Assembly (NCBI GenBank): GCA_018242065.1
Contig: JAFECQ010000018.1
Span: 1-56,743 of the forward strand
Direction of reading: 5' to 3'
From: Pseudomonadota bacterium
GTDB taxonomy: Bacteria > Pseudomonadota > Alphaproteobacteria > UBA9655
DNA length: 56,743 bases
Positions 8,741 to 18,320 of the stretch are shown piece after piece (the first letter of the stretch is position 1; every line of letters begins with the position of its first letter). Both the position numbers and the translations under genes were made by a program. The notes under the pieces are model-generated. The model was not told the origin of the DNA. It made no database searches and saw nothing but the letters and a program-made list of their open reading frames with translations.

Positions 8741-8983
8741 ATGTTCAAAAGAATTTTAGCACTTACAATTTTTAGCTTTGTCTTTAGCGGACATCTCAAC
8801 GCTTTAGATCATATTGATACGTTTATCAGAGATCATTGTGGAGAAGCCTGTAATGGAGAGAGCCCTGATTGCAGAGATTGTTATAATGAAGCCGTTGACC
8901 TTTTTGATCAATCAAATCCTGTTTCTCCAGAGATTAACTTCGATGTTGATGATAATCATGGGAAATTGGAATTAGAGTTTTAG
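8741..8983 (+). CDS. small secreted cysteine-containing protein, unknown
   Basis: An 80-residue protein with a very good ribosome binding site (GGGAGGAAAAAC before the ATG at 8741), which settles the start over an in-frame ATG 24 bases upstream. Residues 1-21 form a signal peptide (lysine-arginine, then LALTIFSFVFSG, small residues near HLNA). The mature part has four closely spaced cysteines in a CX3C-X6-CX2C arrangement (DHCGEACNGESPDCRDC) followed by an acidic, probably flexible tail. The pattern could form two disulfides or a metal site in the periplasm or outside the cell. No family is recognised. Confidence 0.6.
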   Translation: MFKRILALTIFSFVFSGHLNALDHIDTFIRDHCGEACNGESPDCRDCYNEAVDLFDQSNPVSPEINFDVDDNHGKLELEF

Positions 8984-8987
8984 GGCC

Positions 8988-9015
8988 GAAACATAATAAA
9001 GCCTGTTTCTTTTCT
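8988..9015 (+). terminator. possible rho-independent terminator
   Basis: GAAACA (8988-8993) pairs with TGTTTC (9004-9009) across a 10-base loop and is followed by a T-rich stretch, directly after the stop of the small secreted protein. The stem is short and AT-rich, so support is modest. Confidence 0.35.
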
Positions 9016-9018
9016 TTC

Positions 9019-9048
9019 TTGACATGTGTGAGTCACTTAGACTAGGAA
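9019..9048 (+). promoter_or_regulatory. candidate promoter for rpmJ
   Basis: A perfect TTGACA -35 (9019-9024) is followed after 18 bases by TAGGAA, a weak -10. It lies about 40 bases upstream of rpmJ in the only spacer before that gene. Confidence 0.4.
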
Positions 9049-9084
9049 TAGGCTCAAGTTTTATTTATACGAATGGATTGATCG

Positions 9085-9210
9085 ATGAAAATTGTAAATT
9101 CTTTAAAAACAATTAAATTAAGAGATAAGAACTGTCGTGTGATTCGTCGTAAAGGGCGGACTTATGTCATTAATAAAATGAATCCTCGTTATAAGGCACG
9201 TCAAGGATAA
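9085..9210 (+). CDS. rpmJ: 50S ribosomal protein L36
   Basis: A 41-residue protein, [19 protein letters not shown] at the N-terminus and [13 protein letters not shown] at the C-terminus, which is the alphaproteobacterial form of L36 with the insertion relative to the 38-residue E. coli protein. L36 is the smallest protein of the large ribosomal subunit and contacts 23S rRNA. Of the usual zinc ligands only the cysteine of DKNCRV is seen, so this is the zinc-independent (C-minus) type. It is followed 21 bases later by rpoZ. It is too short for routine gene finding but unambiguous. Confidence 0.92.
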   Translation: MKIVNSLKTIKLRDKNCRVIRRKGRTYVINKMNPRYKARQG

Positions 9211-9231
9211 CACTTACCATCGGAGGTTCAT

Positions 9232-9624
9232 ATGGCTCGCGTTACTGTAGAAGATTGCATTCGTGAAGTTCCTAATCGTTTTGACCTTGTGTTACTTTCA
9301 TCGCAAAGAGCACGTCAAATTGCAGCAGGTTCACCTCTGACCATTAATCGAGATAATGATAAGAACCCCGTTGTTGCTTTGCGTGAAATCGCAGGTAAGA
9401 CTGTTTCGTTGGATGACCTTCAAGAAAGTTTAATACACGGTCTTCAAAAACATATTCCTGGCGAAGAACCAGAAGAAGAATTAATGCAATTTTTATCTGA
9501 AGAGCAGTCCTACGCAGGGGAAGCTCAACGCCAAATTGAAATTGAAGATCTTGCTCTTGATGATGAGATAAGCGATGATGAAGATGAAACCGTCGATGTT
9601 GATTCTATTGAGGAAGAAGAATAA
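9232..9624 (+). CDS. rpoZ: DNA-directed RNA polymerase omega subunit
   Basis: A 130-residue protein with the canonical omega N-terminus: [34 protein letters not shown], then the [14 protein letters not shown] segment. Omega binds the beta' subunit, helps RNA polymerase assembly and in proteobacteria forms part of a ppGpp binding site. The C-terminal third is highly acidic (aspartate/glutamate rich to the last residue), longer than in E. coli but usual in Alphaproteobacteria. GGAGG precedes the ATG. It lies directly upstream of the (p)ppGpp enzyme gene, the common rpoZ-rsh arrangement. Confidence 0.95.
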   Translation: MARVTVEDCIREVPNRFDLVLLSSQRARQIAAGSPLTINRDNDKNPVVALREIAGKTVSLDDLQESLIHGLQKHIPGEEPEEELMQFLSEEQSYAGEAQRQIEIEDLALDDEISDDEDETVDVDSIEEEE

Positions 9625-9682
9625 TCATAATCAATAATTCTCTCTGGAGCATCGCGGCTACCTTCTTTAGAATTGAGCCCGA

Positions 9683-11812
9683 ATGATTCGTCAATATGAG
9701 CTTGTAGAAGCTGTTAAAGCTTATGATCCTAACGCGGATGAAGATCTTCTAAACCGCGCTTATGTCTTTGCTATGAAAGCGCATGGAACGCAAAAGCGGG
9801 CTTCTGGTGATCTTTATTTTACCCACCCCTTAGAAGTTGCCGGTATTTTAGTTGAAATGCGTTTGGATGTGGCTTCAATTGTTACGGCTCTTTTGCATGA
9901 TACGGTTGAAGATACTATTGCGACCTTAGAGGAGATTGAAAAGCTTTTTGGTAAAGAAGTTGCCTTTTTGGTTGATGGAGTTACGAAACTCTCACAGATA
10001 GAATTTCAATCAGATAAAGCAAAGCAGGCGGAGAATTTTCGTAAGCTTTTGATTGCGATGTCTTCAGACATTCGCGTTTTGTTGATTAAACTTACGGATC
10101 GTTTGCATAATATGCGAACGCTTCATTTTATAGAGTCAACAGAAAAAAGGCTTCGCGTTTCTCAAGAAACAATGGAAATTTACGCGCCTCTTGCCGAGCG
10201 CATCGGACTTCATCAAGTTAAGGATGAACTTCAAAATCTGGCGTTTGCACAACTCCATTCCGATGCGTATGAATCAATTTTTTCTCGTCTGAGTTTCCTA
10301 CGAGAACAAGGTGTTGACCATTTAACGCCTATTATTGCAGAGCTTAAGCAAGTTCTTGAAGAAAATGGAATTAAGGCCTATGTCGCAGGACGAGAGAAAA
10401 TGCCTTATTCTATTTGGAGAAAAATGCAGCAAAAAAATATTACTTTTGAGCAGCTAACGGATATCATTGCCTTTCGAATTTTAGTTGATAATCCTTCTGA
10501 TTGTTATCGTGCTTTGGGGGTGATTCATAGTACTTATCCTGTGGTACCAGGGCGCTTTAAAGATTATATTAGTACACCTAAGCAAAATAACTATCAGTCT
10601 ATTCACACAGCGGTAATAGGACCTCATCAACATCGCATTGAGATTCAGATTCGTACGAAAGAGATGGAAGAGATTGCTGAGCTTGGTGTGGCTGCACATT
10701 GGCAATATAAGCAAGGCATTTCTCATGACGGCCACCAATATCGTTGGCTCCGGGGGCTTCTCGATATTTTAGAAACGGCAGAAGGGCCTGAAGAATTTTT
10801 AGAGCATACAAAGCTTGAAATGTTTCAAGATCAGGTGTTTTGCTTTACACCAAAAGGGGATCTTATCACCCTTCCACGTGGCGCTACCTCAATTGACTTT
10901 GCCTATGCAGTTCACTCGAGTGTGGGAGATCATTGTACGGGGGTAAGAATTAATGGGAGGATGATGCCTCTTCGAACTGAGCTTGAAAATGGAGATCAGG
11001 TCGAAATTATAACGTCCAAAACACAACATCCATCTCCTACTTGGGAAAGATTCGTTGTTACAGGTAAAGCGCGTGCGAGTATTCGACGATTTGTTCGTCA
11101 ACAAATGCATCAGCAATTCGTTGATTTAGGTAAGACGTTGGTCCAGAAGGCATTACGACACGAGCATCTTGATTTTAATGAAAAGAATCTAGAAGCGGCC
11201 GTTGAAGTGTTTGGTGTAAAAACGCTTGAAGATGTTTACGCTTATTTAGGAGAAGGTCTAAAAACCACAACCGAACTCATTCGTGTTGTTTACCCGCAAC
11301 ATAAATCCAAGCCTCGGGTGAAAAAAGAGTCCGCAAAATCTGATGTCCAAAAGAAACAAAAGGAAGAAGTTCTTGCTATTGCTGGACTGATTCCTGGAAT
11401 GGCTGTTCATTATGCAGGATGTTGCCATCCTGTCCCAGGAGATCAAATTATTGGAATTGTCACCACAGGAAAGGGGGTAACGATTCATACAACTGATTGT
11501 GAAGCTTTAGACAAATTCATGGATACACCCGATCGATGGATTGATGTGGGTTGGAATGCAGCTTCACAAGAAAAAAGTCAGCATGTGGCACGTATTTCTC
11601 TCGTGGTTATTCATCAACCAGGCACGATTGCGGCCATTACTGCCATCATTGCACGTGAAAATGCGAACATTATTAATTTCAAGATTAAAAACAGAACACC
11701 TGAGTTTTATGAGATGAGTATCGATTTAGATGTAAAAAATCTTGATCATTTGATGAGTATTATAGCGGCTTTACGCATGTCTCAACGCGTTCTTTCGGTA
11801 GAAAGGGGATAA
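9683..11812 (+). CDS. spoT: bifunctional (p)ppGpp synthetase/hydrolase (Rsh)
   Basis: A 709-residue long RelA/SpoT homologue. The N-terminal HD hydrolase domain has LLHDTVEDT (His72-Asp73) and TDRLHNMRTL. The synthetase domain contains the RFKD loop (residues 291-294), the RXKD signature of bifunctional enzymes rather than the EXDD of synthetase-only RelA, then NNYQSIHTAVIG and EIQIRTKEMEEIAELGVAAHW. A TGS domain starts near residue 385, a zinc-finger-like CCHPVPGD segment follows, and an ACT domain closes the protein. All catalytic motifs appear intact, so the organism should be able both to make and to remove the alarmone. acpS follows after 2 bases, so the two are probably co-transcribed. 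Confidence 0.95.
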   Translation: MIRQYELVEAVKAYDPNADEDLLNRAYVFAMKAHGTQKRASGDLYFTHPLEVAGILVEMRLDVASIVTALLHDTVEDTIATLEEIEKLFGKEVAFLVDGVTKLSQIEFQSDKAKQAENFRKLLIAMSSDIRVLLIKLTDRLHNMRTLHFIESTEKRLRVSQETMEIYAPLAERIGLHQVKDELQNLAFAQLHSDAYESIFSRLSFLREQGVDHLTPIIAELKQVLEENGIKAYVAGREKMPYSIWRKMQQKNITFEQLTDIIAFRILVDNPSDCYRALGVIHSTYPVVPGRFKDYISTPKQNNYQSIHTAVIGPHQHRIEIQIRTKEMEEIAELGVAAHWQYKQGISHDGHQYRWLRGLLDILETAEGPEEFLEHTKLEMFQDQVFCFTPKGDLITLPRGATSIDFAYAVHSSVGDHCTGVRINGRMMPLRTELENGDQVEIITSKTQHPSPTWERFVVTGKARASIRRFVRQQMHQQFVDLGKTLVQKALRHEHLDFNEKNLEAAVEVFGVKTLEDVYAYLGEGLKTTTELIRVVYPQHKSKPRVKKESAKSDVQKKQKEEVLAIAGLIPGMAVHYAGCCHPVPGDQIIGIVTTGKGVTIHTTDCEALDKFMDTPDRWIDVGWNAASQEKSQHVARISLVVIHQPGTIAAITAIIARENANIINFKIKNRTPEFYEMSIDLDVKNLDHLMSIIAALRMSQRVLSVERG

Positions 11813-11814
11813 GA

Positions 11815-12231
11815 ATGATTATTGGTATAGGCGTAGATTTAGTCGATATGCGCCGTATAGAAAAGCTGATAAAAAAATTTGGTGAGCGTTTTATTCAAAA
11901 AATTTTTACAAAAGAAGAACAAGCGTACGCATCTCAAAGTTCTCATTCCCTTCGGGTTTATGCAAATCGCTTCGCTGCAAAAGAAGCTGCAGCTAAAGCT
12001 TTGGGTACAGGAATACGCGAAGGAATCGGGTGGCAAGATATCGAAGTCACACGAACGGCTGCAGGAGCACCTCTCCTTTATTTTCACAAAAAGGCATATG
12101 AAAAGCTTATTTCACGCGTCCCTTCGGGCTGTACAGGATGTCTTCATGTCTCTTTTTCAGATGAACCTCCTTATTCCACGGCATTTGTTGTTATATCAGT
12201 CCTACCCGTCGAGCAGGCACTACTGCCTTAA
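11815..12231 (+). CDS. acpS: holo-[acyl-carrier-protein] synthase
   Basis: A 138-residue phosphopantetheinyl transferase that moves the 4'-phosphopantetheine arm of CoA to apo-ACP. The start IIGIGVDLVDMRRIE carries the metal-ligand Asp8, and NRFAAKEAAAKALGTG carries Glu57 and the CoA-binding lysine. LHVSFSDEPPYSTAFVV is the last conserved block. It starts 2 bases after the Rsh gene. In many alphaproteobacteria lepB, rnc and era follow acpS; here the next gene is on the opposite strand and its stop codon overlaps that of acpS by 4 bases. Confidence 0.95.
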   Translation: MIIGIGVDLVDMRRIEKLIKKFGERFIQKIFTKEEQAYASQSSHSLRVYANRFAAKEAAAKALGTGIREGIGWQDIEVTRTAAGAPLLYFHKKAYEKLISRVPSGCTGCLHVSFSDEPPYSTAFVVISVLPVEQALLP

Positions 12232-12959
12232 AGAACAATTGTTTGAGCGTGACGGAGAACGGCTTCAGCCTCTGGTGTGTATTTCTCAGCTCCGCCATGC
12301 AGCGTTATCCCTTGAACAAGGCGCAATTCTCCGCGAAGATTCTTGCGGCCTTGGATAAGAATGCGCCTGGCGTTTTTGTTGGGGCCTGGCCAAAGAGGAT
12401 AAATCACAAGATCACCTACGCGATTTCCTAAATGATGCAAGATTTCAGAAAGACGTTCTGCGCGATGAATCATGGTGAAAACACCCTTTGGTTTGAGAAA
12501 TTTAAGGCAAGCTTTAATCCACTTTCCTAAATCAACGGTTTCAGTGTTTGCTTGAGCTTTTCCTGGAATAGGAGATAATAGAGTACGGTTATATTGATAA
12601 TAGGGGGGATTGGTCATCAGTTGGTCAAAAGAATTAGGTTTGAATAAAGTAGGGGGGGACAATAGATCCCCATTAATTATTTCAACCCGATCTTCGACTT
12701 GGTTAGCTTGTATATTTTTAAGAGCAAGTTGCACCAAATCGGGCTGAACTTCTAAACCAATGATTTTTGAAAGAGGACATCGGATAGCTAGGGAAATAGA
12801 AGCGACACCAACGCCACAACCTACATCTAAGATTTTTTCATGTGGTTTAGGGTGGAGGCAAGCTGCTAAAAAAATCGGATCAATACCAGCACGATACCCA
12901 TCAGACGGTTGAACAAGCTTAATACGTCCGCCTAAAAAATTATCTAACGTTTCACTCAA
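12228..12959 (-). CDS. tRNA1(Val) (adenine(37)-N6)-methyltransferase-like (TrmN6/YfiC family)
   Basis: A 243-residue SAM-dependent methyltransferase of the COG4123 group. Motif I is ILDVGCGVGVASI, motif II is GLEVQPDLVQLALKN, NGDLL marks the adenine-binding acidic residue, and NPPYY is the amino-methyltransferase catalytic motif typical of enzymes that methylate exocyclic nitrogens. The N-terminal FLGGRIKLVQPSDGYRAGIDPIFLAA is typical of the alphaproteobacterial branch. The assigned start is TTG, with no in-frame ATG close upstream. It is convergent with acpS, sharing 4 bases at the stops. The exact tRNA target is inferred from the family only. Confidence 0.82.
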   Translation of the reverse strand: MSETLDNFLGGRIKLVQPSDGYRAGIDPIFLAACLHPKPHEKILDVGCGVGVASISLAIRCPLSKIIGLEVQPDLVQLALKNIQANQVEDRVEIINGDLLSPPTLFKPNSFDQLMTNPPYYQYNRTLLSPIPGKAQANTETVDLGKWIKACLKFLKPKGVFTMIHRAERLSEILHHLGNRVGDLVIYPLWPGPNKNARRILIQGRKNLRGELRLVQGITLHGGAEKYTPEAEAVLRHAQTIVL

Positions 12960-13206
12960 GACAAACTACCAAATTTTAGTGTTACATTCATTTAATCTTA
13001 TATGAAAAACATTAGATTTCCAGTCCTTTCTTGCAAATTAGAAATTTTTTTTAAGAGGCGCAAATAGGCTTGTGGAATAAAATATAAAATGTTTTTATTT
13101 AACATTATTTTTAAAATAAGTAAATTTTTTGGTAAAAAATAAAGTGATGTTAATCATTCCAAATGGTTCTTCTTGCTTAAAAATATATAAACTTAAGGCA
13201 AAACTT

Positions 13207-15363
13207 TCATTTAAAATATCGATAGAAACCTGTTGAATCTTGTATAATCTTCATGCCTTTTATTTTTCTTTCTTGTAACGTAAGAGGTTCAAAAGGTCCA
13301 CCAAGTGTCATTTGGAGGAAGCGCTCTACAACGGCTAAATGTAAGGGATGAAATTTTTCCGAGACTTCATGCCCTTCTCCTTTAAATCTAATAAAAGCAT
13401 GTTGTTTTCTTGCTTTTATTAGAGCTTTCGACATAGTGGTTGCTTGAGAGTAAGCACAATTATCATCTTTGGTTCCGTGTATAATCAGAAGAGGATCGCG
13501 TATTTCTTGTACAAAATGTATCGAGGAAGCTTCTCTCATTTCTATCCTATCTGCAGGGGACATTAAACTACCCCACCCTAGATCTTGTGAAGCTAGATGG
13601 TAAGATAATTCAAAAGGTTTTTTCATATCTTGTTCTACGTCGTAAAATCCTGCATGGATTATCCCTCCTGCAAAGGAAAATCTTTTATCATTTTTTCTGA
13701 GAACAATCGGAACCATAAAGGCTCCGTAGCTGCTTCCCATTACGATAGTTTTTTTACGGTCGATATATCCTCTATCAGCGGCCCATGTTGCTGCATCAAT
13801 AATGTCCTCAGGAACAATAGTTGTATGTTTTCGAAATCCACCTTGCAAATGCTTGCGACCAAAGCCTTCGCCGCCCCTGTATTGAGGGAAAAGAGTTGTA
13901 TACCCTAACAGAGCAAAATAACGGGCATCATTTAAATCGGCCGAAGTCCATTCGTCTCTTGTTTGTGGGCCGCCATGAATATTTATAATTCCGGGAGTAG
14001 CTTCCATGCTATTAAGTGGTCTTACAACGTAAACGGGAATAGATGCTTTATCTCGACTGATATAGGTTTCGCAGTGTATAGGTACTGAGCATAGTGGAAC
14101 GGGTAGAAAAGAAATACCCAAATCTTTATAATCTTCTCTCAAATCAATCCATGTATGGGTAAAGGAAGGTGTTATGTCTTCTAAATCAGCTTTTTTATGT
14201 CGAACAGCAAGAAGTCGATAATTTCCATTTGGCGTAATTTCTTTAAAGATCATATCTTCCTCAGGGCTACCGCATATATAATAAAGATTGCTGTCTCTCT
14301 CTTTTTGAAATGAATTGAGCAGATCGACAAGTTGAGAGGACTCAGGGGAAACTTCAGGTGCTCTCCAGGTTAGTCTTAATCCGTCTTCTCCATAAGCTAA
14401 GAGTTGGGCTGTTATAGGATGAGCTATGAAAGTAGTAATATCAGCCTCAAGTCTAGCCAGAGCTGTTTCGGGAAGCAGAAGTTGCCGTGTTCCTTTTTCT
14501 AAGTCGCAAATAGCTGGGGAAAAAACTGCTTGCCTACTTCCAAAAGAAGTTAAGTAAACTATTTTGTTTCCTGCCGCATTAATTTGTATGGATTGATCTT
14601 GACGATCTTCTAGATGAATAAATTCGCTAAGTTCGAAGATAGGATAGGAGAATTTGTCCAAGGTAGATAGCTTAGAAAATGTTACGATTCTGGTTGAGTC
14701 TTGACGAACGTTTGCAAAAATAAAGGAACCTTCTGAAATCATATGTACCATATCGCTCCAGTGCGGAAATGTTCCAACTTCCTTAATTTTTGATTCCTCG
14801 ATGTCGAAATAAAAGAGACGCGTATGGCTTAAAAAAACATTCTTGTTTTTTGGTGAACAAGGCTTTCCTTTTTTTGTAAAGGATTCTGACTGAGAGAAGT
14901 AGATACGGTTCTTATCGAATTTTGCCCCAGGTGTTGTTTCAACTAAAGAAACTCGATGTTCATTATGCCTCGTTTCACACAGATAGATATCATCATCAAA
15001 CGCCCTCTTGTGCACGATAGATAGCAATCGTCCATTGCGTGTTACTCTTTTTAATGCAAGCCACTCTGTATTTGTAAGAGGATAAACAGATTTGGGTGGA
15101 TTTGACCATTCAAATTTTGTTGAGGAATGACCTGGGAGAGTAATAGTTTTAAAAGCAGCTGTGCTCTTATTAAAAATACAAATATCGCCTTCATTATAAG
15201 ACACTTTTAAATCGCCAATAAGATCGCTAACAGCTCTCGTATATTCCGAGCGTGTACAAATGCCTGGAGCTAATGATTCTACCTCTTCTTCTAACATGGC
15301 ATGAAGAGGAAAAATGTTTATGAAAGAATAAAGACAATAAAAAACAAAAAAATACTTTTTCAT
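13207..15363 (-). CDS. exported S9-family prolyl oligopeptidase-like serine peptidase
   Basis: A 718-residue protein with an N-terminal signal peptide (KKYFFVFYCLYSFINIFPLHA, then MLEEE). Residues about 40-430 look like a degenerate beta-propeller; the C-terminal alpha/beta hydrolase domain starts near 440. The triad is visible: Ser545 in GSSYGAF, Asp633 in HGTKDDNCAY and His665 in GEGHEVSEKFH. NIHGGPQ forms the oxyanion region. S9 enzymes cut short peptides, usually after proline or as acylaminoacyl peptidases. Export to the periplasm or beyond suggests peptide scavenging or action on host peptides. It is monocistronic, with an AT-rich 247-base spacer without genes on its 3' side. Confidence 0.85.
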   Translation of the reverse strand: MKKYFFVFYCLYSFINIFPLHAMLEEEVESLAPGICTRSEYTRAVSDLIGDLKVSYNEGDICIFNKSTAAFKTITLPGHSSTKFEWSNPPKSVYPLTNTEWLALKRVTRNGRLLSIVHKRAFDDDIYLCETRHNEHRVSLVETTPGAKFDKNRIYFSQSESFTKKGKPCSPKNKNVFLSHTRLFYFDIEESKIKEVGTFPHWSDMVHMISEGSFIFANVRQDSTRIVTFSKLSTLDKFSYPIFELSEFIHLEDRQDQSIQINAAGNKIVYLTSFGSRQAVFSPAICDLEKGTRQLLLPETALARLEADITTFIAHPITAQLLAYGEDGLRLTWRAPEVSPESSQLVDLLNSFQKERDSNLYYICGSPEEDMIFKEITPNGNYRLLAVRHKKADLEDITPSFTHTWIDLREDYKDLGISFLPVPLCSVPIHCETYISRDKASIPVYVVRPLNSMEATPGIINIHGGPQTRDEWTSADLNDARYFALLGYTTLFPQYRGGEGFGRKHLQGGFRKHTTIVPEDIIDAATWAADRGYIDRKKTIVMGSSYGAFMVPIVLRKNDKRFSFAGGIIHAGFYDVEQDMKKPFELSYHLASQDLGWGSLMSPADRIEMREASSIHFVQEIRDPLLIIHGTKDDNCAYSQATTMSKALIKARKQHAFIRFKGEGHEVSEKFHPLHLAVVERFLQMTLGGPFEPLTLQERKIKGMKIIQDSTGFYRYFK

Positions 15364-15460
15364 ATAAAATCCAATTACTTAAAAAATCGCCACTTTTTTA
15401 ATGAAATGAATAAAAAAAGGCAATATAAATATGTTTGTATGGCGTGCGTGAAATTAAGCA

Positions 15461-15853
15461 CTACCCATTCTCAGTAATATCTTGCTTAACTTTTGGAGAG
15501 TTGAGGAGGGACTCAATACGTTGAGCTTCATCAAAAGAAAGGTCTGCCTGGAAAAAAAGGCGTGGAGTGATGCGGGTTTTAAGTTGACGCGCTACTTCTT
15601 TACGGAAATACCACGCTTTTTCCTTAAAGGCCGCTAAGATTTCAGAGAGATGCTGACCTCCAAGAGGGACAATAAATACAGTTGCATTTTGTAAATCAGG
15701 GCTGACACGGACTTCTGTGATGGTGATAGATGTATTATCAAGGAGTTCATCGCCTGAATGTTGATGGGATAAAACTTGGGCTAAGATATGACGAATTTCC
15801 TCACCTACCCGCAACTGACGTTGACTGGGGCTTTTCCCTTTGAAAGTTACCAT
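15461..15853 (-). CDS. rbfA: 30S ribosome-binding factor A
   Basis: A 130-residue KH-fold protein that assists late maturation of the 16S rRNA 5' end. Recognisable blocks are RQLRVGEEIRHILAQVL, TEVRVSPDLQNATVFIVPLGG and TRITPRLFFQADLSFDEAQRIESLL. Its ATG overlaps the infB stop by one base (TAATG), so translation is probably coupled. It is the last gene of the rimP-nusA-infB-rbfA operon; truB, rpsO and pnp, which often follow, are absent here, where a 97-base spacer leads to the peptidase gene. Confidence 0.93.
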   Translation of the reverse strand: MVTFKGKSPSQRQLRVGEEIRHILAQVLSHQHSGDELLDNTSITITEVRVSPDLQNATVFIVPLGGQHLSEILAAFKEKAWYFRKEVARQLKTRITPRLFFQADLSFDEAQRIESLLNSPKVKQDITENG

Positions 15854-18315
15854 TAATCCAGCGTCCGCGTGATTTCTTCAATCTCAAAACATTCAATTGT
15901 ATCGTCGACTTTGATGTCGTTATAATTTTCAAAAGCCATTCCACATTCATACCCTTCTCGAACGTCCTTTACTTCATCTTTGAAGCGCTTAAGCGTTTTG
16001 AGATTTCCTACATGAATAACTATGTTATCTCGGAGAAGGCGTACTTTAGCACCTCGTTTTACAACTCCTTCAGTTACCATACAGCCTGCTACTTTTCCAA
16101 CTTTTGAAATTGTAAAGACAGTACGAATGGTCGCTGCTCCTAAGTACTTTTCTCGTAAAGTTGGAGCCAAAAGTCCACCAAGTGCCGCTTTTACATCGTC
16201 CACAACATCATAAATAATTGAATAGTAACGAATTTCAATGCCGTCCCGACGGGCGGTTTCGCGGGCTTGAGGATTTGCGCGAACGTTAAAGCCGACGATC
16301 ATAGCTTGCGAAGCTTTAGCAAGAGTTACGTCACTTTCCGTAATCTCACCAACCGCTGAATGAAGGATATTAACTTTAACTTCATCGGTTGAAAGTTTAG
16401 TTAAGCTGCCGCTAATGGCTTCCATGGATCCTTGAACATCAGATTTAATGATAAGAGGAAGCTCACGTATTTCTCCAGCTGCAATTTTGGAAAACATTTG
16501 TTCCATTGTTCCGCGCGCAGAAAGGGCTGACTTAGCCTCACGAGCACGTCTTTGACGGAATTCGGAAACTTCGCGTGCTCGATTTTCACTTTCAACCACA
16601 ACAAAGTCGTCGCCTGCCAGAGGTGCACCATTAAATCCTAACACTTCCACAGGAACAGATGGGCCAGCAGTTTCAATGGGGTTCCCGCGGTCATCAATAA
16701 GGGCTCGAACACGACCGTATTGAGCTCCAGCTACGAAAATATCGCCCACATTCAGAGTGCCTTTTTGAATGAGGATGGTTGAAACAACGCCTCGTCCTCG
16801 CTCAAGCTTTGACTCAACAACAACACCCTCTGCAGGCCTTGAAGGATTAGCTTTAAGATCTAAGATCTCTGCTTGTAGCAAGATGGTTTCTTCAAGTTTA
16901 TCTAGATTCGTTCCTTTTTTAGCAGAAACTTCGACGTCCAAAATGTCTCCACCAACTTTTTCAAGAAAGATCTCATGCTGCATAAGCATGTTACGTACGC
17001 GCTCAGGATCAGCATCAGGTTTATCAATTTTATTTATAGCAATAATGATAGGAACATTCGCTGCTTTAGCATGATGAATAGCTTCAATGGTTTGATCTTT
17101 TACGCCATCATCTGCCGCAACAACAAGAACAACGATATCAGTCACATTCGCACCACGTGCACGCATTTCAGTAAAAGCGGCGTGACCTGGTGTGTCGATA
17201 AATGTGATTTTATTACCAGAACTTAAAACAACTTGATACGCACCAATATGTTGCGTGATACCACCCGCTTCCCCCGTAACAACATCTGTTTTCCGTAAAG
17301 CGTCAAGAAGAGACGTTTTTCCATGATCTACGTGGCCCATAACTGTTACAACTGGAGATCGGGGAGCCATTTCTGAAAGTGTTTCTTCTTTGAAATGGAG
17401 GCCGATTTCGATATCTGATTCAGCAACTCTTTTTACTGTATGGCCAAATTCAGAAGCGATAAGTTCAGCTGTGTCTCCGTCAATAGACTGTGTAATCGTT
17501 GCCATAACTCCCATTTTCATAAGAGCTTTAATGACATCTGCGCCGCGTTCAGCCAGGCGGTTAGAAAGCTCTTGAACCGTGATTACTTCGGGAATAGTAA
17601 CTTCACGAATAACTTTTTGTTGAGGCTTTTCAACGCCAGCCATTTTGCGCTTTTCGCGCAATCTTCTCATGGACGCAAGACTACGACCTGGCTTATCTTC
17701 ATCATCTCGTAAAGCCTGAACGACCGTGAGTTTGCCACTACGGCGCCTTGGTTCAGTTCGCTTAACAAGTGGAACCTTAAGTTTTGTGTCGCTAACACTT
17801 TTTCCGCGACGGGTACTTTCATCTTCTTCTTCAGTGTAAGAGGAATAAACCGTTTTCTTTTTATGAGTAGGTTCAGAGGAAGGAAGAATTGGAACGTCTT
17901 GCGTAAAAAGGGCTTGATCCGTAGAAGTTTCCTCTTGGTGAGATGCGTCAGCTTCTTCATTCTTTTCTGCAGTAGCTTCTTGCTCTTGTTCTTCATGTGC
18001 TTCTTGACGGATTCTTTCTGATTCTTCAGCTTGTGTTTTCATAGCGCCGTGAAGGGCTTTGAGGCGTTCTTCAATCTGTTGATGAGTGAGTCCCGTACTG
18101 CTAAGCGGCTTTTCGTCTTCTGATTTGCTGCTCTCGCTTTGTTGGTTGGGGAGAATGATGCGCTTTTTTTTGACCTCTACAGTTACTGTCTTTGAGCGAC
18201 CGTGGGTAAAGCTTTGGCGCACGTGCCCACCTTCGCTTCCTTTCTTTAAGGTCAGCGTTTTTGCTGAAAGCGTCAGAGGCTTTTTATTGCTCGTCTTACC
18301 GTCCGTATCTGTCAT
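15853..18315 (-). CDS. infB: translation initiation factor IF-2
   Basis: An 820-residue GTPase that delivers fMet-tRNA to the 30S subunit. The N-terminus ([38 protein letters not shown]) is the alphaproteobacterial type; a charged, low-complexity region follows; an IF2_N helical module precedes the G domain near residue 330 with [31 protein letters not shown] and [14 protein letters not shown]. Domains II, III and the fMet-binding C-terminal domain follow to [11 protein letters not shown]-like residues. It is preceded by nusA with a 5-base gap; the ylxR gene usually found between nusA and infB is missing. Confidence 0.97.
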   Translation of the reverse strand: MTDTDGKTSNKKPLTLSAKTLTLKKGSEGGHVRQSFTHGRSKTVTVEVKKKRIILPNQQSESSKSEDEKPLSSTGLTHQQIEERLKALHGAMKTQAEESERIRQEAHEEQEQEATAEKNEEADASHQEETSTDQALFTQDVPILPSSEPTHKKKTVYSSYTEEEDESTRRGKSVSDTKLKVPLVKRTEPRRRSGKLTVVQALRDDEDKPGRSLASMRRLREKRKMAGVEKPQQKVIREVTIPEVITVQELSNRLAERGADVIKALMKMGVMATITQSIDGDTAELIASEFGHTVKRVAESDIEIGLHFKEETLSEMAPRSPVVTVMGHVDHGKTSLLDALRKTDVVTGEAGGITQHIGAYQVVLSSGNKITFIDTPGHAAFTEMRARGANVTDIVVLVVAADDGVKDQTIEAIHHAKAANVPIIIAINKIDKPDADPERVRNMLMQHEIFLEKVGGDILDVEVSAKKGTNLDKLEETILLQAEILDLKANPSRPAEGVVVESKLERGRGVVSTILIQKGTLNVGDIFVAGAQYGRVRALIDDRGNPIETAGPSVPVEVLGFNGAPLAGDDFVVVESENRAREVSEFRQRRAREAKSALSARGTMEQMFSKIAAGEIRELPLIIKSDVQGSMEAISGSLTKLSTDEVKVNILHSAVGEITESDVTLAKASQAMIVGFNVRANPQARETARRDGIEIRYYSIIYDVVDDVKAALGGLLAPTLREKYLGAATIRTVFTISKVGKVAGCMVTEGVVKRGAKVRLLRDNIVIHVGNLKTLKRFKDEVKDVREGYECGMAFENYNDIKVDDTIECFEIEEITRTLD

Positions 18316-18320
18316 TAAGC

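Noticed and set aside
10481-11488. several antisense frames within the (p)ppGpp synthetase gene
   Set aside because: They lie opposite fully conserved synthetase and TGS sequence and are explained by codon bias.
17667-17996. 109-codon lysine-rich frame inside infB in another frame
   Set aside because: Shadow of the charged low-complexity region of IF-2; no start signal and no independent support.
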